Source: Monoplex corrugatus (taxonomy: Eukaryota > Mollusca > Gastropoda > Littorinimorpha > Ranellidae). Taken from it: 64,000 nucleotides of DNA. Every line of letters starts with the position of its first letter. The first letter of the stretch is position 1. The position numbers and the translations under genes are program-made. The notes below the pieces were generated by a model. The model ran no database searches. It was not told where the DNA came from and saw only the letters and a program-made list of their open reading frames with translations. This document shows positions 24,820 to 33,534 of the stretch, piece after piece. The DNA is taken from NCBI GenBank assembly GCA_030674185.1, contig CM060311.1, forward strand, positions 99,689,513 to 99,753,512, given 5' to 3'.

Positions 24820-27800
24820 CTGCGGGCGTGCGTGCGTGCGTGTGGCGCACGCATGTGTGTGCGTGTAGTTGTGCTCACGTGTGCGTGCGTGAGAGAGAGA
24901 GGGGGGAGGGAAGAAGGATGGGGGTTAAGGTCCAAGCGCAGACATGCTGGAGTCTGGCATTTGTTCAAGAGGGATTTATGGCGCTCGACCAATTCCATAC
25001 GTACTCCACACAGATTTGCCAGCAGTCTGGCAGACCCATGATCCTGTACAGATTTGCCAGCAGTCCTCTGGCACACCCCATAATCCTGTACAGATTTGCC
25101 AGCAGTCCTCTGGCACACCCCATAATCCTGTACAGATTTGCCACCAGTCCTCTGGCACACCCCATAATCCTGTACAGATTTGCCACCAGTCCTCTGGTAC
25201 ACCCCATAATCCTGTACAGATTTGCCACCAGTCCTCTGGCACACCCCATAATCCTGCACAGATTTGCCAGCAGTCCTCTGGCACACCCCATAATCCTGTA
25301 CAGATTTGCCACCAGTCCTCTGGCACACCCCATAATCCTGTACAGATTTGCCACCAGTCCTCTGGCAGACCCCATAATCCTGTACAGATTTGCCACCAGT
25401 CCTCTGGCACACCCCATAATCCTGTACAGATTTGCCACCAGTCCTCTGGCACACCCCATAATCCTGTACAGATTTGCCACCAGTCCTCTGGCACACCCCA
25501 TAATCCTGTACAGATTTGCCAGCGTCCTCTGGCAGACCCATAATCCTGCACAGATTTGCCAGCAGTCCTCTGGCACACCCATAATCCTGTACAGATTTGC
25601 CAGCAGTCCTCTGCACACCCCATAATCCTGTACAGATTTGCCAGCGTCCTCTGGCAGACCCCATAATCCTGTACAGATTTGCCAGCAGTCCTCTGGCAGA
25701 CCCCACAATCCTGTACAGATTTGCCAGCGGTCCTCTGGCAGACCCCACAATCCTGTACAGATTTGCCAGCAGTCCTCTGGCAGACCCCATGATCCTGTAC
25801 AGATTTGCCACCAGTCCTCTGGCACACCCCATAATCCTGTACAGATTTGCCAGCAGTCCTCTGGCACACCCCATAATCCTGTACAGATTTGCCAGCAGTC
25901 CTCTGGCAACCCCATAATCCTGTACAGATTTGCCACCAGTCCTCTGGCAGACCCATGATCCTGTACAGATTTGCCAGCAGTCCTCTGGCACACCCCATAA
26001 TCCTGTACAGATTTGCCAGCGGTCCTCTGGCAGACCCATAATCCTGTACAGATTTGCCAGCAGTCCTCTGGCACACCCCATAATCCTGTACAGATTTGCC
26101 ACAGTCCTCTGGCACACCCCATAATCCTGTACAGATTTGCCAGCAGTCCTCTGGCACACCCCATAATCCTGTACAGATTTGCCAGCAGTCCTCTGGCACA
26201 CCCCATAATCCTGTACAGATTTGCCAGCAGTCCTCTGGCACACCCCCATAATCCTGTACAGAACCCTGTGTGTTGGCAACATGTTGATATGTGGAGAGGG
26301 TGACGGGGCCTGTGGCACATTGACACCACATGAATGACTGGAACATTCACTCTTTGACTCCCATACCCTATCCACCAGCTTCCTGCGTTGTCAACCGTGA
26401 CAGCAGAGCAGAAATTTAACCCTTTGACTCCCTCATCTATCCATCAGCTTCCTGCTGGTGGTGGTTGATTGGATGTGGGAGTCAAATAGTTAAGATGGGC
26501 AACCAACAAGCCAACTTTGTTGCTGGTGGTGGTTGATTGGATGTGGGAGTCAAATAGTTAAAATGGGCAACCAACAAGCCAACTGTGTTGCTGTGTGGTG
26601 GACTGGGTGCGGGAGGCAGAGTGTTAAGATGTGCGACTAACAGCCAGTTGTGATGTTGCTGTGTAGGATTGAACTCCAGACACGGGATTCTGAATCCACG
26701 GGTCTGTCGATAGTGCCAGCCAGCCCGTAATATCAGACTGTTAAGTTAATAAGTATCGTTCATTTTTATGCACTGTGTAAGGTTTTTAAGTAAGGTGATC
26801 GTTCATTTTTCTTCATGGGCACTGACTGTGTAAGGTTTTAAGTAAGGTGATCGTTCATTTTTCTTCATGGGCACTGACTGTGTAAGGTTTTAAGTAAGGT
26901 GATCGTTTGTTTTTCTTCATGGCACTGACTGTGTAAGGTTTTAAGTAAGGTGATCGTTTGTTTTTCTTCATGGGCAACTATGTTTCTCAGCAGACTGTGT
27001 AAGGTTTTAAGTAAGGTGATCGATTTGTTTTTCTTCATGGGCACACTGTACTGTGTATTGGTTGTTAAGTAAGGTGATCGTTTGTTTTTCTTCATGGGCA
27101 CTACTTTAGTAATCAGTGTCTCTACAAAATGCCACCTACTACACTTGTAAACATTGGTTATTCTGTGTGTGTGGCAGGGAGGATAGTCCGCCAGGTGACA
27201 AAAGCCAGGTGGAGTCTGGCATCTCCTCCTTCATGCCCACCACCACCTCCCCCACCAGCACGGCGTCAGACACAGAACAATGGCTGGCCTCCCTCGCTCA
27301 ACGAGCGGCCGCTCGGGAGGATGCAGCTGCAGCCGGAAGTGACGTCACCGAGTCCCTGGCCCGCCTGTCGGAACTGACCAAACAGAACATCCTGGCACTG
27401 GAGGAGACCTTTTCGCCCGGTAAGCCAGACGTCGTGCTGATGGACGACGAGGTGTCGTCTGTCTACTCCTTGGACCAGGACGGTTTCTACACCTCCTTTC
27501 ACACCGACAGCGGGCTGAGACGCAGCACGGGCACCTTGCTGGACGATGACGGGGCCCTGACCTCATCCAGAGACACTCACAGCCTGCTGAGCCTTGGGAG
27601 CAGCAACACCATCGACAGTGTCATCTTTCGTCCCATGGGAAACGTTACACCTGGCATGGCAAGTGGCACCGGCAAAGTTCGCCCACCACCCCCTGTCAGG
27701 TCAGGTAGCAGGCTCAGCAGCAGGGAAAGTCTGATGGACGCAGAGGACAAGCTGAAGGCGGTGGGCCATATTCAGAGCCAGACGGAGGTCACAGACAGTG

Positions 27801-30469
27801 AAGTTGCCGGAGAGTTGTCACCGACTGACTCGGACCAGGAAGTAATGTACGCACGGCTACAGGCCAAAACCAAGATCTCACCGCACTCCATTCCTTCCTG
27901 GTGCTCTGTGAGTGACGAGGACAGCCCGGACAATTCACACAGCTGTCTCACTCAAGGCAATCTTCAGGACGCTACTTCCCTTTCGTTTTCAGGAAGTGCG
28001 CCAGATGGAGATGCCTCTGTTGTGGGCGGCACGGAATCTGAATCAACGCACAAAGACCTGGCTGACGGCTCCTGGAACCTTGATTCATTACCACGGCGAT
28101 ATTTGGAGTCCAAGGTGTGGGAGGAGGATCTGTCGGACCAGTCCAACTCGTGGCCACGATCACGACGTTCTCAACACCCGCCCACTGTGGGCATTCTGAA
28201 GCGGGAGAAGTCTCCAGCTGGGTCATTGAAACCCAAGACGTTGAACTTTGCACCGGTAGTGAACATGTTTGATCACCACACTCGTCAGGGGGTGCAACTG
28301 CCGTTAAACGCTGCCTCCTCCACCTCCTCTTCTTCCTGCAGCAGTGACACCTCCACTGCCGGTCTGGCCTTCACTCTCTCCCATCCCGCCTCCCCCACAC
28401 GTAGCAGATTGTCCAGGTCGTTAGGGGATGTCAAGTACAATCCGTCTGGCTTGTTGACAGCCGGTGATAATGCACGTGTGATGTCTAACCGTGGTCATCA
28501 TCAGGTAGGTCAGGTGTACATGCTGTCCCAGGTGAAGGGCAAGACGGACGTGTCATCAGAATCCTCGGTCAGCAGCAGTGAGACGTCTTTGCGCTCAGAG
28601 TCAGACGGCGGACAGAGTGGGTACACAGGTCACAGCTCGCTGGACACGCTCAGCTCCAGCAGTTCTGCACGACTGTCCGACATTGACTCCAGCCTGACTT
28701 ACGTGTCCATGTCCAGCTCTAACTCCACGCCCACCAACTCCACCCTGGCCCTGGACCCTGATGACGTGCCCACCCCCGTCAACTCACCCACTCCACCACA
28801 CGTCAGCTGTCCCGTGTCACAACAGGCGTCGCCCGGTTTGTCCGCCAACAAGCGTGTGACAGGAGATAGATACCTTGTGTTAGAGCGTGCCCCAACCTGT
28901 CACGTGCCGCCTGCTGTGCTCCAGCAAACAGCATCCAGAAATGCTGTAGCAGACAACACTCAGGTTGCCAGACATTCTCTCGGCAGTTTTGCTGCTGATG
29001 CCAACACTGAGGCAGCACCCACTTTATGGATCGGGGAACGTGCAAACATCATGACGTCATCAGCCGACAGTGGCTTCAGTTCTCCCACCTCGCCCACTAA
29101 ATGTGTGACAGACAGTGGTCAGCTACACCCACATCATCAAGGTGTGACAGACAGCGGTCAGCTACACCCACATCATCAAGGTGTGACCGACAGCGGTCAG
29201 CTACACCCACATCATCAACACGGCCATCACAATGATCACAGCACACAATTGTCACAGACTGTCGGCAGACCCCCACAGCAAGTCACTTCGATACGAGGGT
29301 CCCCTGTTTACGGTGGGGAAGGTTCCCATGTAGCGGACAAGAACAGTCGCCGCAGAAGGGACCACACGATAAACTCGCTCCCTAAACGGTGCACAGAACA
29401 GAGAGAGGAGTCCCTGAGAACCTCACACAGTGATGGTGTGCCCATGGGTCAGCAGGCACCACCAAGGTCTGACTCTTACCGAGCTGCCACTGGAGACTTT
29501 GAACGGATCAGTCGTCAGCAGAGAAACAGTGACAGTTCATGGCACGGAGCCAAACACAGATCACACTCATCCTCACACATGCCATCCAAACCTCATATAC
29601 CTCATGAACGTCTCCACACCAGTGCGTCCTGTCCTTCAGGAGTGTTAGCTGATCCTGACGGGGTGACCCGAGCAGATTCCTATCGGTTAGCTGTGCGCAA
29701 CACACAGGGTGTGGTAGGGGACGTTGCCACCAGGAATTCATCGTATCGGATAGCAACAGGGGACGATGACGCCGTTGTGGACGATCGCATGGAGGCCATC
29801 AACTGTTGGGACAGGAGACAGGCCAGTGGACACCGTGACGTGCGCAGAATGGGCATCACGGACATTGACCAGCTCAAGTCCTACGACAGCGACAGCTCCA
29901 CCAGTAAAGGCTCCTCATCGTCACGCATCAACAAGTCACCTTCCAGAGGCTTCGCTGGCATCAATTCGTCCCACAAGAAAATGTCCCAGGAGGTGGACAA
30001 CCTGCTCAGAGGGGACAAAACTCCGTCCCCGGAAGTGAAAAGAATGCCGAGGGTAACCCTGAGGGGTGGAAAAGACAAAGACAAGGACAAAGACAAGGGC
30101 AAGAAACGATCCTCCACCTACATCCGCTTTGACCCCATCTTTGAGCAGGGTGACGGCATGTACGCCTCCACAGACACACTGAGGGCGGAGTCAGTGGAGA
30201 TGATCACCTGTGAGGAAGAACTGTTGATGAGTGACAAGGTGGTGGGACAGTTACCCCCCGGCAGGGTGAGGGTCGGTGGGGGGCGGAGAAATGTGGACGA
30301 CAAAGCCACTCACTCCATTTTTGGCAGCATCAAGACCACCTTCAAATCCATGTCGGGAAAACATAGTACTGATAGAGAAATTGAAGCATATATGATAGAG
30401 ACATGGGAAATAGAACTATTAAATGTCTTTGTACATAGAGACATGTGGAAATATGACAGCAGTAGTTAA
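8604..30469 (+). CDS. NHS: NHS-like (Nance-Horan syndrome / GUK-holder family) gene, 4 exons, 5' partial
   Basis: Spliced coding region: 8604-8872, 14503-15598, 21246-21366, 27178-30469. Junction phases agree (0, 1, 2) and all donors are GTGAG-type. The product in the window is about 1,590 residues, close to the usual 1,600-1,650 of vertebrate NHS proteins, with one very large 3' exon as in that family. Family evidence seen: the block [19 protein letters not shown] (27461-27517), which matches the NHS-family YYTS..DSGL block; [11 protein letters not shown] in the first exon, like the family RKDGFRSSQYY segment after the WAVE-homology domain; long Ser-rich disordered tracts; and a PPPP run (27680-27700). 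Known for the family: scaffolds at lamellipodia and junctions that interact with WAVE/Scar and Abi; Drosophila GUK-holder acts at synapses. The WAVE-homology N-terminus lies upstream of the window. Orthology to NHS rather than NHSL1-3 is not resolved. Confidence 0.78.
9067..9265 (+). mobile_element. Penelope-like element 3' end fragment
   Basis: About 197 bp differing at only about a dozen positions from the segment downstream of the PLE at 55243-55440, including the hairpin motif GCGCTTGACAAAGGC...GCC GAAAA..GCGC (9169-9204). It carries no coding part. Confidence 0.8.
9350..9562 (-). mobile_element. tRNA-derived SINE
   Basis: Read on the minus strand from about 9562: an A-box-like TGGTGCAGTGGCCAAGG and, 35 nt on, a B-box-like GGATTCGATTCCC, then a non-tRNA body. 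The order and spacing are those of a Pol III promoter in a tRNA-derived SINE. Termini are approximate. Confidence 0.72.
9597..13838. repeat. 4.2-kb array of 45-59-bp units with AP-1 consensus
   Basis: About 75-80 units containing ACAAAGGTGAGTCAATTTA, AGGCACGTACAGTGACAG and TGACGTACAGGTTAT. Early units (before about 10380) lack one GTGACA. Most units hold a perfect TGAGTCA, a consensus 5' splice site AAG|GTGAGT, and TGACGT. Indel noise is heaviest at 9960-10290, 10810-10880 and 13570-13830. Intronic in the NHS-like gene. Confidence 0.97.
13929..14106. repeat. TG microsatellite
   Basis: (GT)n with GCGTGCGC interruptions; alternating purine-pyrimidine, so Z-DNA-prone in principle. Confidence 0.97.
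14272..14492. repeat. 16-bp array ending at a splice acceptor
   Basis: About 14 units of ACCTGTTGTACCTAAT. The array stops about 10 nt before the acceptor of the exon at 14503, so it supplies the whole branch-point/pyrimidine region; CTAAT in each unit fits the loose metazoan branch-point pattern. Confidence 0.95.
14503..15598 (+). CDS. NHS: NHS-like gene, internal exon (1,096 nt)
   Basis: About 365 codons without a stop. The acceptor is AACCAG|CAC at 14502, or 18 nt further on at AACCAG|GGC (14520). Both are phase 0, so they give products differing by six residues. The donor is CATCTG|GTGAGA at 15599. The protein is basic at the start ([11 protein letters not shown]), has several Arg/Ser segments of phosphosite type, a Ser/Thr-rich run near 15140-15230, an acidic patch (EADNEEDD, about 15319-15345), and near its end the block [20 protein letters not shown]. 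Codon use is GC-rich relative to the AT- and repeat-rich flanks, which marks it as real coding sequence. The intron on the left ends in a 16-bp array; the intron on the right begins within 45 nt with another array. Confidence 0.86.
15640..16118. repeat. 28/29-bp minisatellite
   Basis: About 16 units containing AAAGAGTTGGATGATTTT and TTTTGTGTG; begins about 45 nt after the donor at 15599. Variants have TGTGTGTGTG in place of TTTTGTGTG. Confidence 0.94.
16122..16356. mobile_element. TTAA palindromic MITE copy
   Basis: Starts TTAACTCTTTGACTCCCGC, centre CACAAGCTGGTGGATAGG, then two downstream half-units with GTTTTTGCTTTGCTAGCATG and GGGAGTCAAAGGG, ending AAAGGGTTAA. Confidence 0.8.
16376..16585. 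repeat. CAGACACACAGACTGGCAAA-type repeat
   Basis: Irregular 18-20-bp units of CAGACACACAGACTGGCAAA; the minus-strand cysteine-rich frames across it are artefacts. Confidence 0.92.
16562..17285. repeat. 65-bp minisatellite, about 11 units
   Basis: Units contain CAAACAGACAGATAATGTCG, TTAAGTCTGTTACATCTTTC and AGAACAATGACAGGTTTGAG. Very homogeneous; only T/C and A/G variants between units. Confidence 0.96.
17345..17665. repeat. TG / TATG / TA compound microsatellite
   Basis: (GT)n, then GTATGTATGT-type sequence, then (TA)12 near 17608-17635. Confidence 0.96.
17840..20975. repeat. 3.1-kb array, 54-bp units switching to about 71-bp units
   Basis: Units contain AAGATGGGCAGCCAACAGGC, CAGTGGACCTATGAAACAG and TATGATGGACACGTT (54 bp, about 43 units to about 20130). 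From about 20130 the unit gains about 17 bp (TAAGCTGACACCACCAGA), giving about 12 longer units. 54 is divisible by three, so frames of up to 410 codons stay open on both strands; these are not genes. Intronic in the NHS-like gene. Confidence 0.97.
20983..21045 (-). mobile_element. tRNA-like SINE scrap at array end
   Basis: GGGCTGGGATTGTAGGCC ... GAGTCCACGGCTCTATC. Read on the minus strand this has a degenerate B-box, and it matches the pieces at about 1275 and 26655. Confidence 0.45.
21246..21366 (+). CDS. NHS: NHS-like gene, small internal exon (121 nt)
   Basis: Acceptor TGTGTGGGCAG ends at 21245; donor ACAG|GTGAGT begins at 21367. The exon completes the Gly codon left by the previous exon (G|GT) and ends in phase 2, giving AG|G = Arg with the next exon. 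The 40 residues are Ser/Arg/Asp-rich ([18 protein letters not shown], then [13 protein letters not shown]), matching the disordered character of the flanking exons. It lies between the 54/71-bp array and a 25-bp array that starts about 30 nt after its donor. It is too short to be seen as a gene on its own; the call rests on perfect phase on both sides. Confidence 0.85.
21395..22245. repeat. 25-bp minisatellite, about 35 units
   Basis: TTGTTTGGGGATTACTGTTC plus TTGTG/TTCTG/none; units of 19-25 bp. Starts about 30 nt after the donor at 21367. Confidence 0.96.
22690..23222. repeat. 75/76-bp minisatellite, 7 units
   Basis: Units contain CGACACAATAAACTGTCTGG, TCTGACATGCAGAATGAAAC and ACAATGTGAGCTTTTTGCT. 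Confidence 0.95.
23275..24336. repeat. 32-bp minisatellite, about 33 units
   Basis: GGTGGATGATGTACCAAAGC plus ATAAGACCAACA; nearly the only variation is AAAAGACC versus ATAAGACC. Very homogeneous, suggesting recent expansion. Confidence 0.97.
24727..24845. repeat. TG microsatellite
   Basis: (TG)n followed by GCGTGCGTGCG. Confidence 0.97.
25010..26265. repeat. 42-bp minisatellite, about 30 units
   Basis: GTACAGATTTGCCAGCAGTC and CTCTGGCACACCCCATAATC with CACC/CAGC and CACAC/CAGAC variants. Open frames of 450-550 codons exist in several frames because 42 is divisible by three; rejected as genes. Confidence 0.97.
26345..26735. mobile_element. TTAA MITE composite: arms, linker and tRNA-like part
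   Basis: CTCTTTGACTCCCATACCC arm, TTAACCCTTTGACTCCC arm, centre CAGCTTCCTGCTGG, reverse arms ending GGGAGTCAAATAGTTAA, then linker AGATGGGCAACCAACAAGCC (twice), then GGATTGAACTCCAG...GAATCCACGGGTCTGTCGAT, which is tRNA-like on the minus strand. This copy shows all three parts in one place. Confidence 0.75.
26750..27105. repeat. About 52-bp minisatellite, 6-7 units
   Basis: Units contain TGTAAGGTTTTAAGTAAGGT and GATCGTTTGTTTTTCTTCAT; ends about 70 nt before the acceptor at 27178. Confidence 0.94.
27178..30469 (+). CDS. NHS: NHS-like gene, large 3' exon with stop codon
   Basis: Acceptor TGTGTGTGGCAG ends at 27177. The frame is then open for 1,096 codons to TAA at 30467-30469. Visible parts in order: acidic/Ala segment with [18 protein letters not shown]; the NHS-type block [19 protein letters not shown] (27461-27517); VRPPPPVR, a possible SH3/EVH1 ligand (about 27680); many Ser-rich stretches; a 13-residue in-frame tandem repeat (29103-29219); three SYRxA motifs (about 29472, 29675, 29740); a [11 protein letters not shown] run (about 30070); and [16 protein letters not shown] near the end. 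The last 16 or so codons come from the first unit of the 47-bp array that follows, so the C-terminus may be recently altered. A donor upstream of the stop (for example GTGAGG near 30267) cannot be excluded, but the frame after it still looks protein-like. Confidence 0.9.
29103..29219 (+). repeat. 39-bp in-frame coding repeat, 3 units
   Basis: Three copies of [13 protein letters not shown] within the large NHS-like exon. Units differ by a few synonymous or near-synonymous bases, and 39 bp keeps the frame. Confidence 0.93.
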
Positions 30470-30992
30470 ATGTCTTTGTACATAGAGACATGTGGAAATA
30501 TGATAGCAGTTGTTAAATGTCTTTGTACATAGAGACATGTGGAAATATGACAGCAGTAGTTAAATGTCTTTGTACACAGAGACATGTGGAAATATGACAG
30601 CAGTAGTTAAATGTCTTTGTACATAGAGACATGTGGAAATATGATAGCAGTAGTTAAATGTCTTTGTACATAGAGACATGTGGAAATATGACAGCAGTAG
30701 TTAAATGTCTTTGTACATAGAGACATGTGGAAATATGATAGCAGTAGTTAAATGTCTTTGTACATAGAGACATGTGGAAATATGACAGCAGTAGTTAAAT
30801 GTCTTTGTACACAGAGACATGTGGAAATATGACAGCAGTAGTTAAATGTCTTTGTACATAGAGACATGTGGAAATATGACAGCAGTAGTTAAATGTCTTT
30901 GTACACAGAGACATGTGGAAATATGACAGCAGTAGTTAAATGTCTTTGTACATAGAGACATGTGGAAATATGACAGCAGTAGTTAAATGTGT
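30418..30992 (+). repeat. 47-bp array carrying the stop codon and Pumilio-like elements
   Basis: Twelve units containing TTAAATGTCTTTGTACATAG and AGACATGTGGAAATATGAC. The first unit is translated and the TAA of its junction is the stop of the NHS-like gene. Nine of twelve units hold TGTACATA (UGUANAUA); three have TGTACACA. ATGTCT and AGACAT in each unit can pair across a 10-nt loop. Confidence 0.96.
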
Positions 30993-31237
30993 ACGTACAA
31001 TGCCTTGTGTTTATAAGTCATTAGACGTTTGTCAGTAATACATGAATGTGTACAGAACCTGTCCAGTCCATGCCAAGACAGAATACTGCTGATGAAAAAC
31101 ACGTGCAAGTATCAATCACAATTGAAGGAGTCACGTCATTTAGTGGGAGTGTTTACATGTGTATTAAAGGGGAGTAATTCAGTATGTGTTCAGAAACAAA
31201 GTAGGTTTAGAACACTAATTTCATTTAATTCATAAAA

Positions 31238-31480
31238 CACGGCGAGCGCTAAATTTCGGCCAACTGGCATTTGTCACACATATACGAAAGACAACTGTGT
31301 AAACAGATCCAGTAGATTTAGGGGAACAAACAAACAAAACAAAAGTCAAACAAACAAACGAACAAAGAAGTCGGCCAACTTCCCTCTTCTGATCTATTGT
31401 CTTTGTCCTAAATATAGTGAACTTTGTTAGGTTTTGCCCGACAAAGGCCGGTTGGCCAAAAATTTGCACATGTCATCATT
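31238..31480. mobile_element. Two PLE 3'-end fragments in opposite orientation
   Basis: Minus-strand copy about 31245-31276 (GACAAATGCCAGTTGGCCGA on the minus strand) and plus-strand copy about 31438-31470 (CCGACAAAGGCCGGTTGGCC). The same hairpin motif is downstream of the PLE at 55 kb. Confidence 0.65.
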
Positions 31481-31564
31481 TGTCAGTTTAATGCGTGTTT
31501 TCATTCTATTGTCATGTGTGTCTGATTGTTGTTGTTATTTTGTTTATTTATTTATGTTTTTTGC

Positions 31565-31668
31565 TTGAACGCCGGCAGTCAATTGGAGTCAGTAAAACAT
31601 GTGTCAAAGTAGCACAATGTGTTTTGAAACATGTCTCACTGACTCAAATTGACTGCAGGCTTTCAAGC

Positions 31669-31672
<4 letters not shown>
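31565..31672. repeat. Long imperfect palindrome
   Basis: Arms of about 46 bp starting GCTTGAACGCCGGCAGTCAA and ending TTGACTGCAGGCTTTCAAGC with about 14 nt between; over 80% pairing by eye. GAACGCGGGCAGTCA also follows the PLE motif at about 59300, and GGGCGCGGGCAGTCA follows it at about 55450, so the arms are PLE-terminal sequence. Confidence 0.8.
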
Positions 31673-31704
<32 letters not shown>

Positions 31705-31715
31705 TAATTAATAAA
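31668..31715 (+). promoter_or_regulatory. CAA repeat and proximal polyadenylation signal candidate
   Basis: (CAA)n followed by AATAAA at 31710-31715, the first AATAAA I see downstream of the NHS-like stop. Use is inferred only. Confidence 0.3.
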
Positions 31716-31749
31716 ATAACAATGTGTAAACATAGTTCATGTTTTTTCC

Positions 31750-32392
31750 AGTACCTGTATTGTTAGATGTTTGTTTGTTATTGTTAAATGTTTGTTGTTA
31801 TTGTTAGATGTTTGTTGTTATTTTTAGATGTTTGTTGTTATTGTTAGATGTTTGTTGTTATTGTTAGATTTTGTTGTTATTGTTAGATGTTTGTTGTTAT
31901 TGTTAGCTGTTTGTTGTTATTGTTTGTTGTTATTGTTAGATGTTTGTTGTTATTACACGTTTGTTATTGTTACACGTTGTTATTGTTAGATGTTTGTTGT
32001 TATTGTTAGACGTTTTGTTGTTATTGTTAGACGTTTGTTGTTATTGTTAGACGTTTGTTGTTATTGTTAGACGTTTGTTGTTATTGTTAGATGTTTGTTG
32101 TTATTGTTACACGTTTGTTATTGTTACAACGTTTGTTGTTATTTGTTAGATGTTTGTTGTTATTGTTAGATGTTTTGTTGTTATTGTTAGACGTTTGTTG
32201 TTATTGTTAGACGTTTGTTGTTACTGTTAGATGTTTGTTGTTATTGTTAGATGTTTGTTGTTATTGTTAGACGTTTGTTGTTACTGTTAGATGTTTGTTG
32301 TTATTGTTAGATGTTTGTTGTTATTGTTAGACGTTTGTTGTTATTGTTAGACGTTTGTTGTTATTGTTAGCTGCTGTTACTGTTTGTTGTTA
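31750..32392. repeat. 20-bp minisatellite, about 31 units
   Basis: TTGTTGTTATTGTTAGATGT with ACGT/ATGT variants and several shortened units. Confidence 0.95.
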
Positions 32393-33290
32393 TGTCACCA
32401 ATGTACATTAAACCGTTGACAGATGTTTGCTGACAAGCGTGTGTACAGGAAGTCAACTCTAGTTTTTAAGGGACTGTTATTAGATTTTCTGATTATTACT
32501 AGTTGTGGTGGTATAACTGGCTGGCTTGTTTGGACATAATGTAGATTTGCTGACACTTTTGACATTTGTTACAGTGTTGACTTGTGTGGCTGAAAGAGCT
32601 AACTAAATTCATGACATATCATGGCTGTACATGGGGACAGTGCCTGTACAAAGCACAGCAGCACAAGGAGACAACTGTATTGTGTGTACGTGTATGTGCC
32701 GGTAGCTGTGTGTTTTCACAACTTGTTTTGCCTGTGCTTGATATATATATGCCGTTCAGTTTGTGTTGTTATGTATAGTTACTTTTTGCTGCGTGTAATT
32801 ATTCATGTTGACGAAGAGCATGCTAAACTAGGTACAATATAAACAGGCTTTTGTGATTATTCGTGCTGATGAAATGCATGCTAAATTGGGTACGCCTATA
32901 ATATGAAAAGGCGTTCACACACTCAAACAGGCGTGTTTGAAAGCCTTGAATTCTATTGTGATAATGTTTTACATTTGAAAATCATTGGGTTTTACAGTAA
33001 AAACACTATGTTAAAAGCCTTTATTATCCTCCAAAGATTTTGAATGGTATGGTTTGTGTGTGTGTTTGTGTTTTTGTGTGTGTTATAAATGACAGTAATA
33101 TTTATGTAAATACATTGTTTCAAACGAACAGATTTTAAAATGCATATAATGAAAGAAGAAATCCTGTGTTAATTTGCCTGTGGATGTCGAAACAGAGCTA
33201 ATTTAATAGCAACAATTCTATCTTTTGGACACATGAAACAGATAATATGCTTTGATTTGATTCATACATGAAGATTAATGCCTTGAAAAT
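32393..33290. other. Unique AT-rich non-coding sequence
   Basis: No exon-like frame; near-duplicate stretch ATTCATGTTGACGAAGAGCA / ATTCGTGCTGATGAAATGCA followed by TGCTAAA at about 32803 and 32857. Possibly extended 3' UTR of the NHS-like gene. Confidence 0.4.
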
Positions 33291-33292
33291 GT

Positions 33293-33360
33293 CATTATGA
33301 TGATGGTGATGATGGTGATGATGGTGATGATGATGGTGATGATGATGATGATGATGACGG
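33293..33360. repeat. ATG/GTG trinucleotide repeat
   Basis: GATGATGGTGATGATGGTGA-type sequence. Confidence 0.93.
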
Positions 33361-33534
33361 TTAGAATAAAGTCCATGTGTTCTTGTTTGGCGTTTGTCCA
33401 ATGTTCATAGTTCACGCGACGTCGCCAACTGTGACTTGTTTTACAATAGAAAAACACATGTTTAACAAAAGCCAGTAGTCTGAAGTCGTAGGGGAGTGAG
33501 GTGGTAGAGACATACATTTCTAGAGGTCAACATT

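Noticed and set aside
24717..26375. Minus-strand frames of 456-552 codons
   Set aside because: 42-bp array plus a CA microsatellite; three overlapping frames are all open, so absence of stops is a composition effect.
27350..30309. Minus- and other-frame ORFs of 60-95 codons over the NHS-like exon
   Set aside because: Shadow frames of the GC-rich coding exon.
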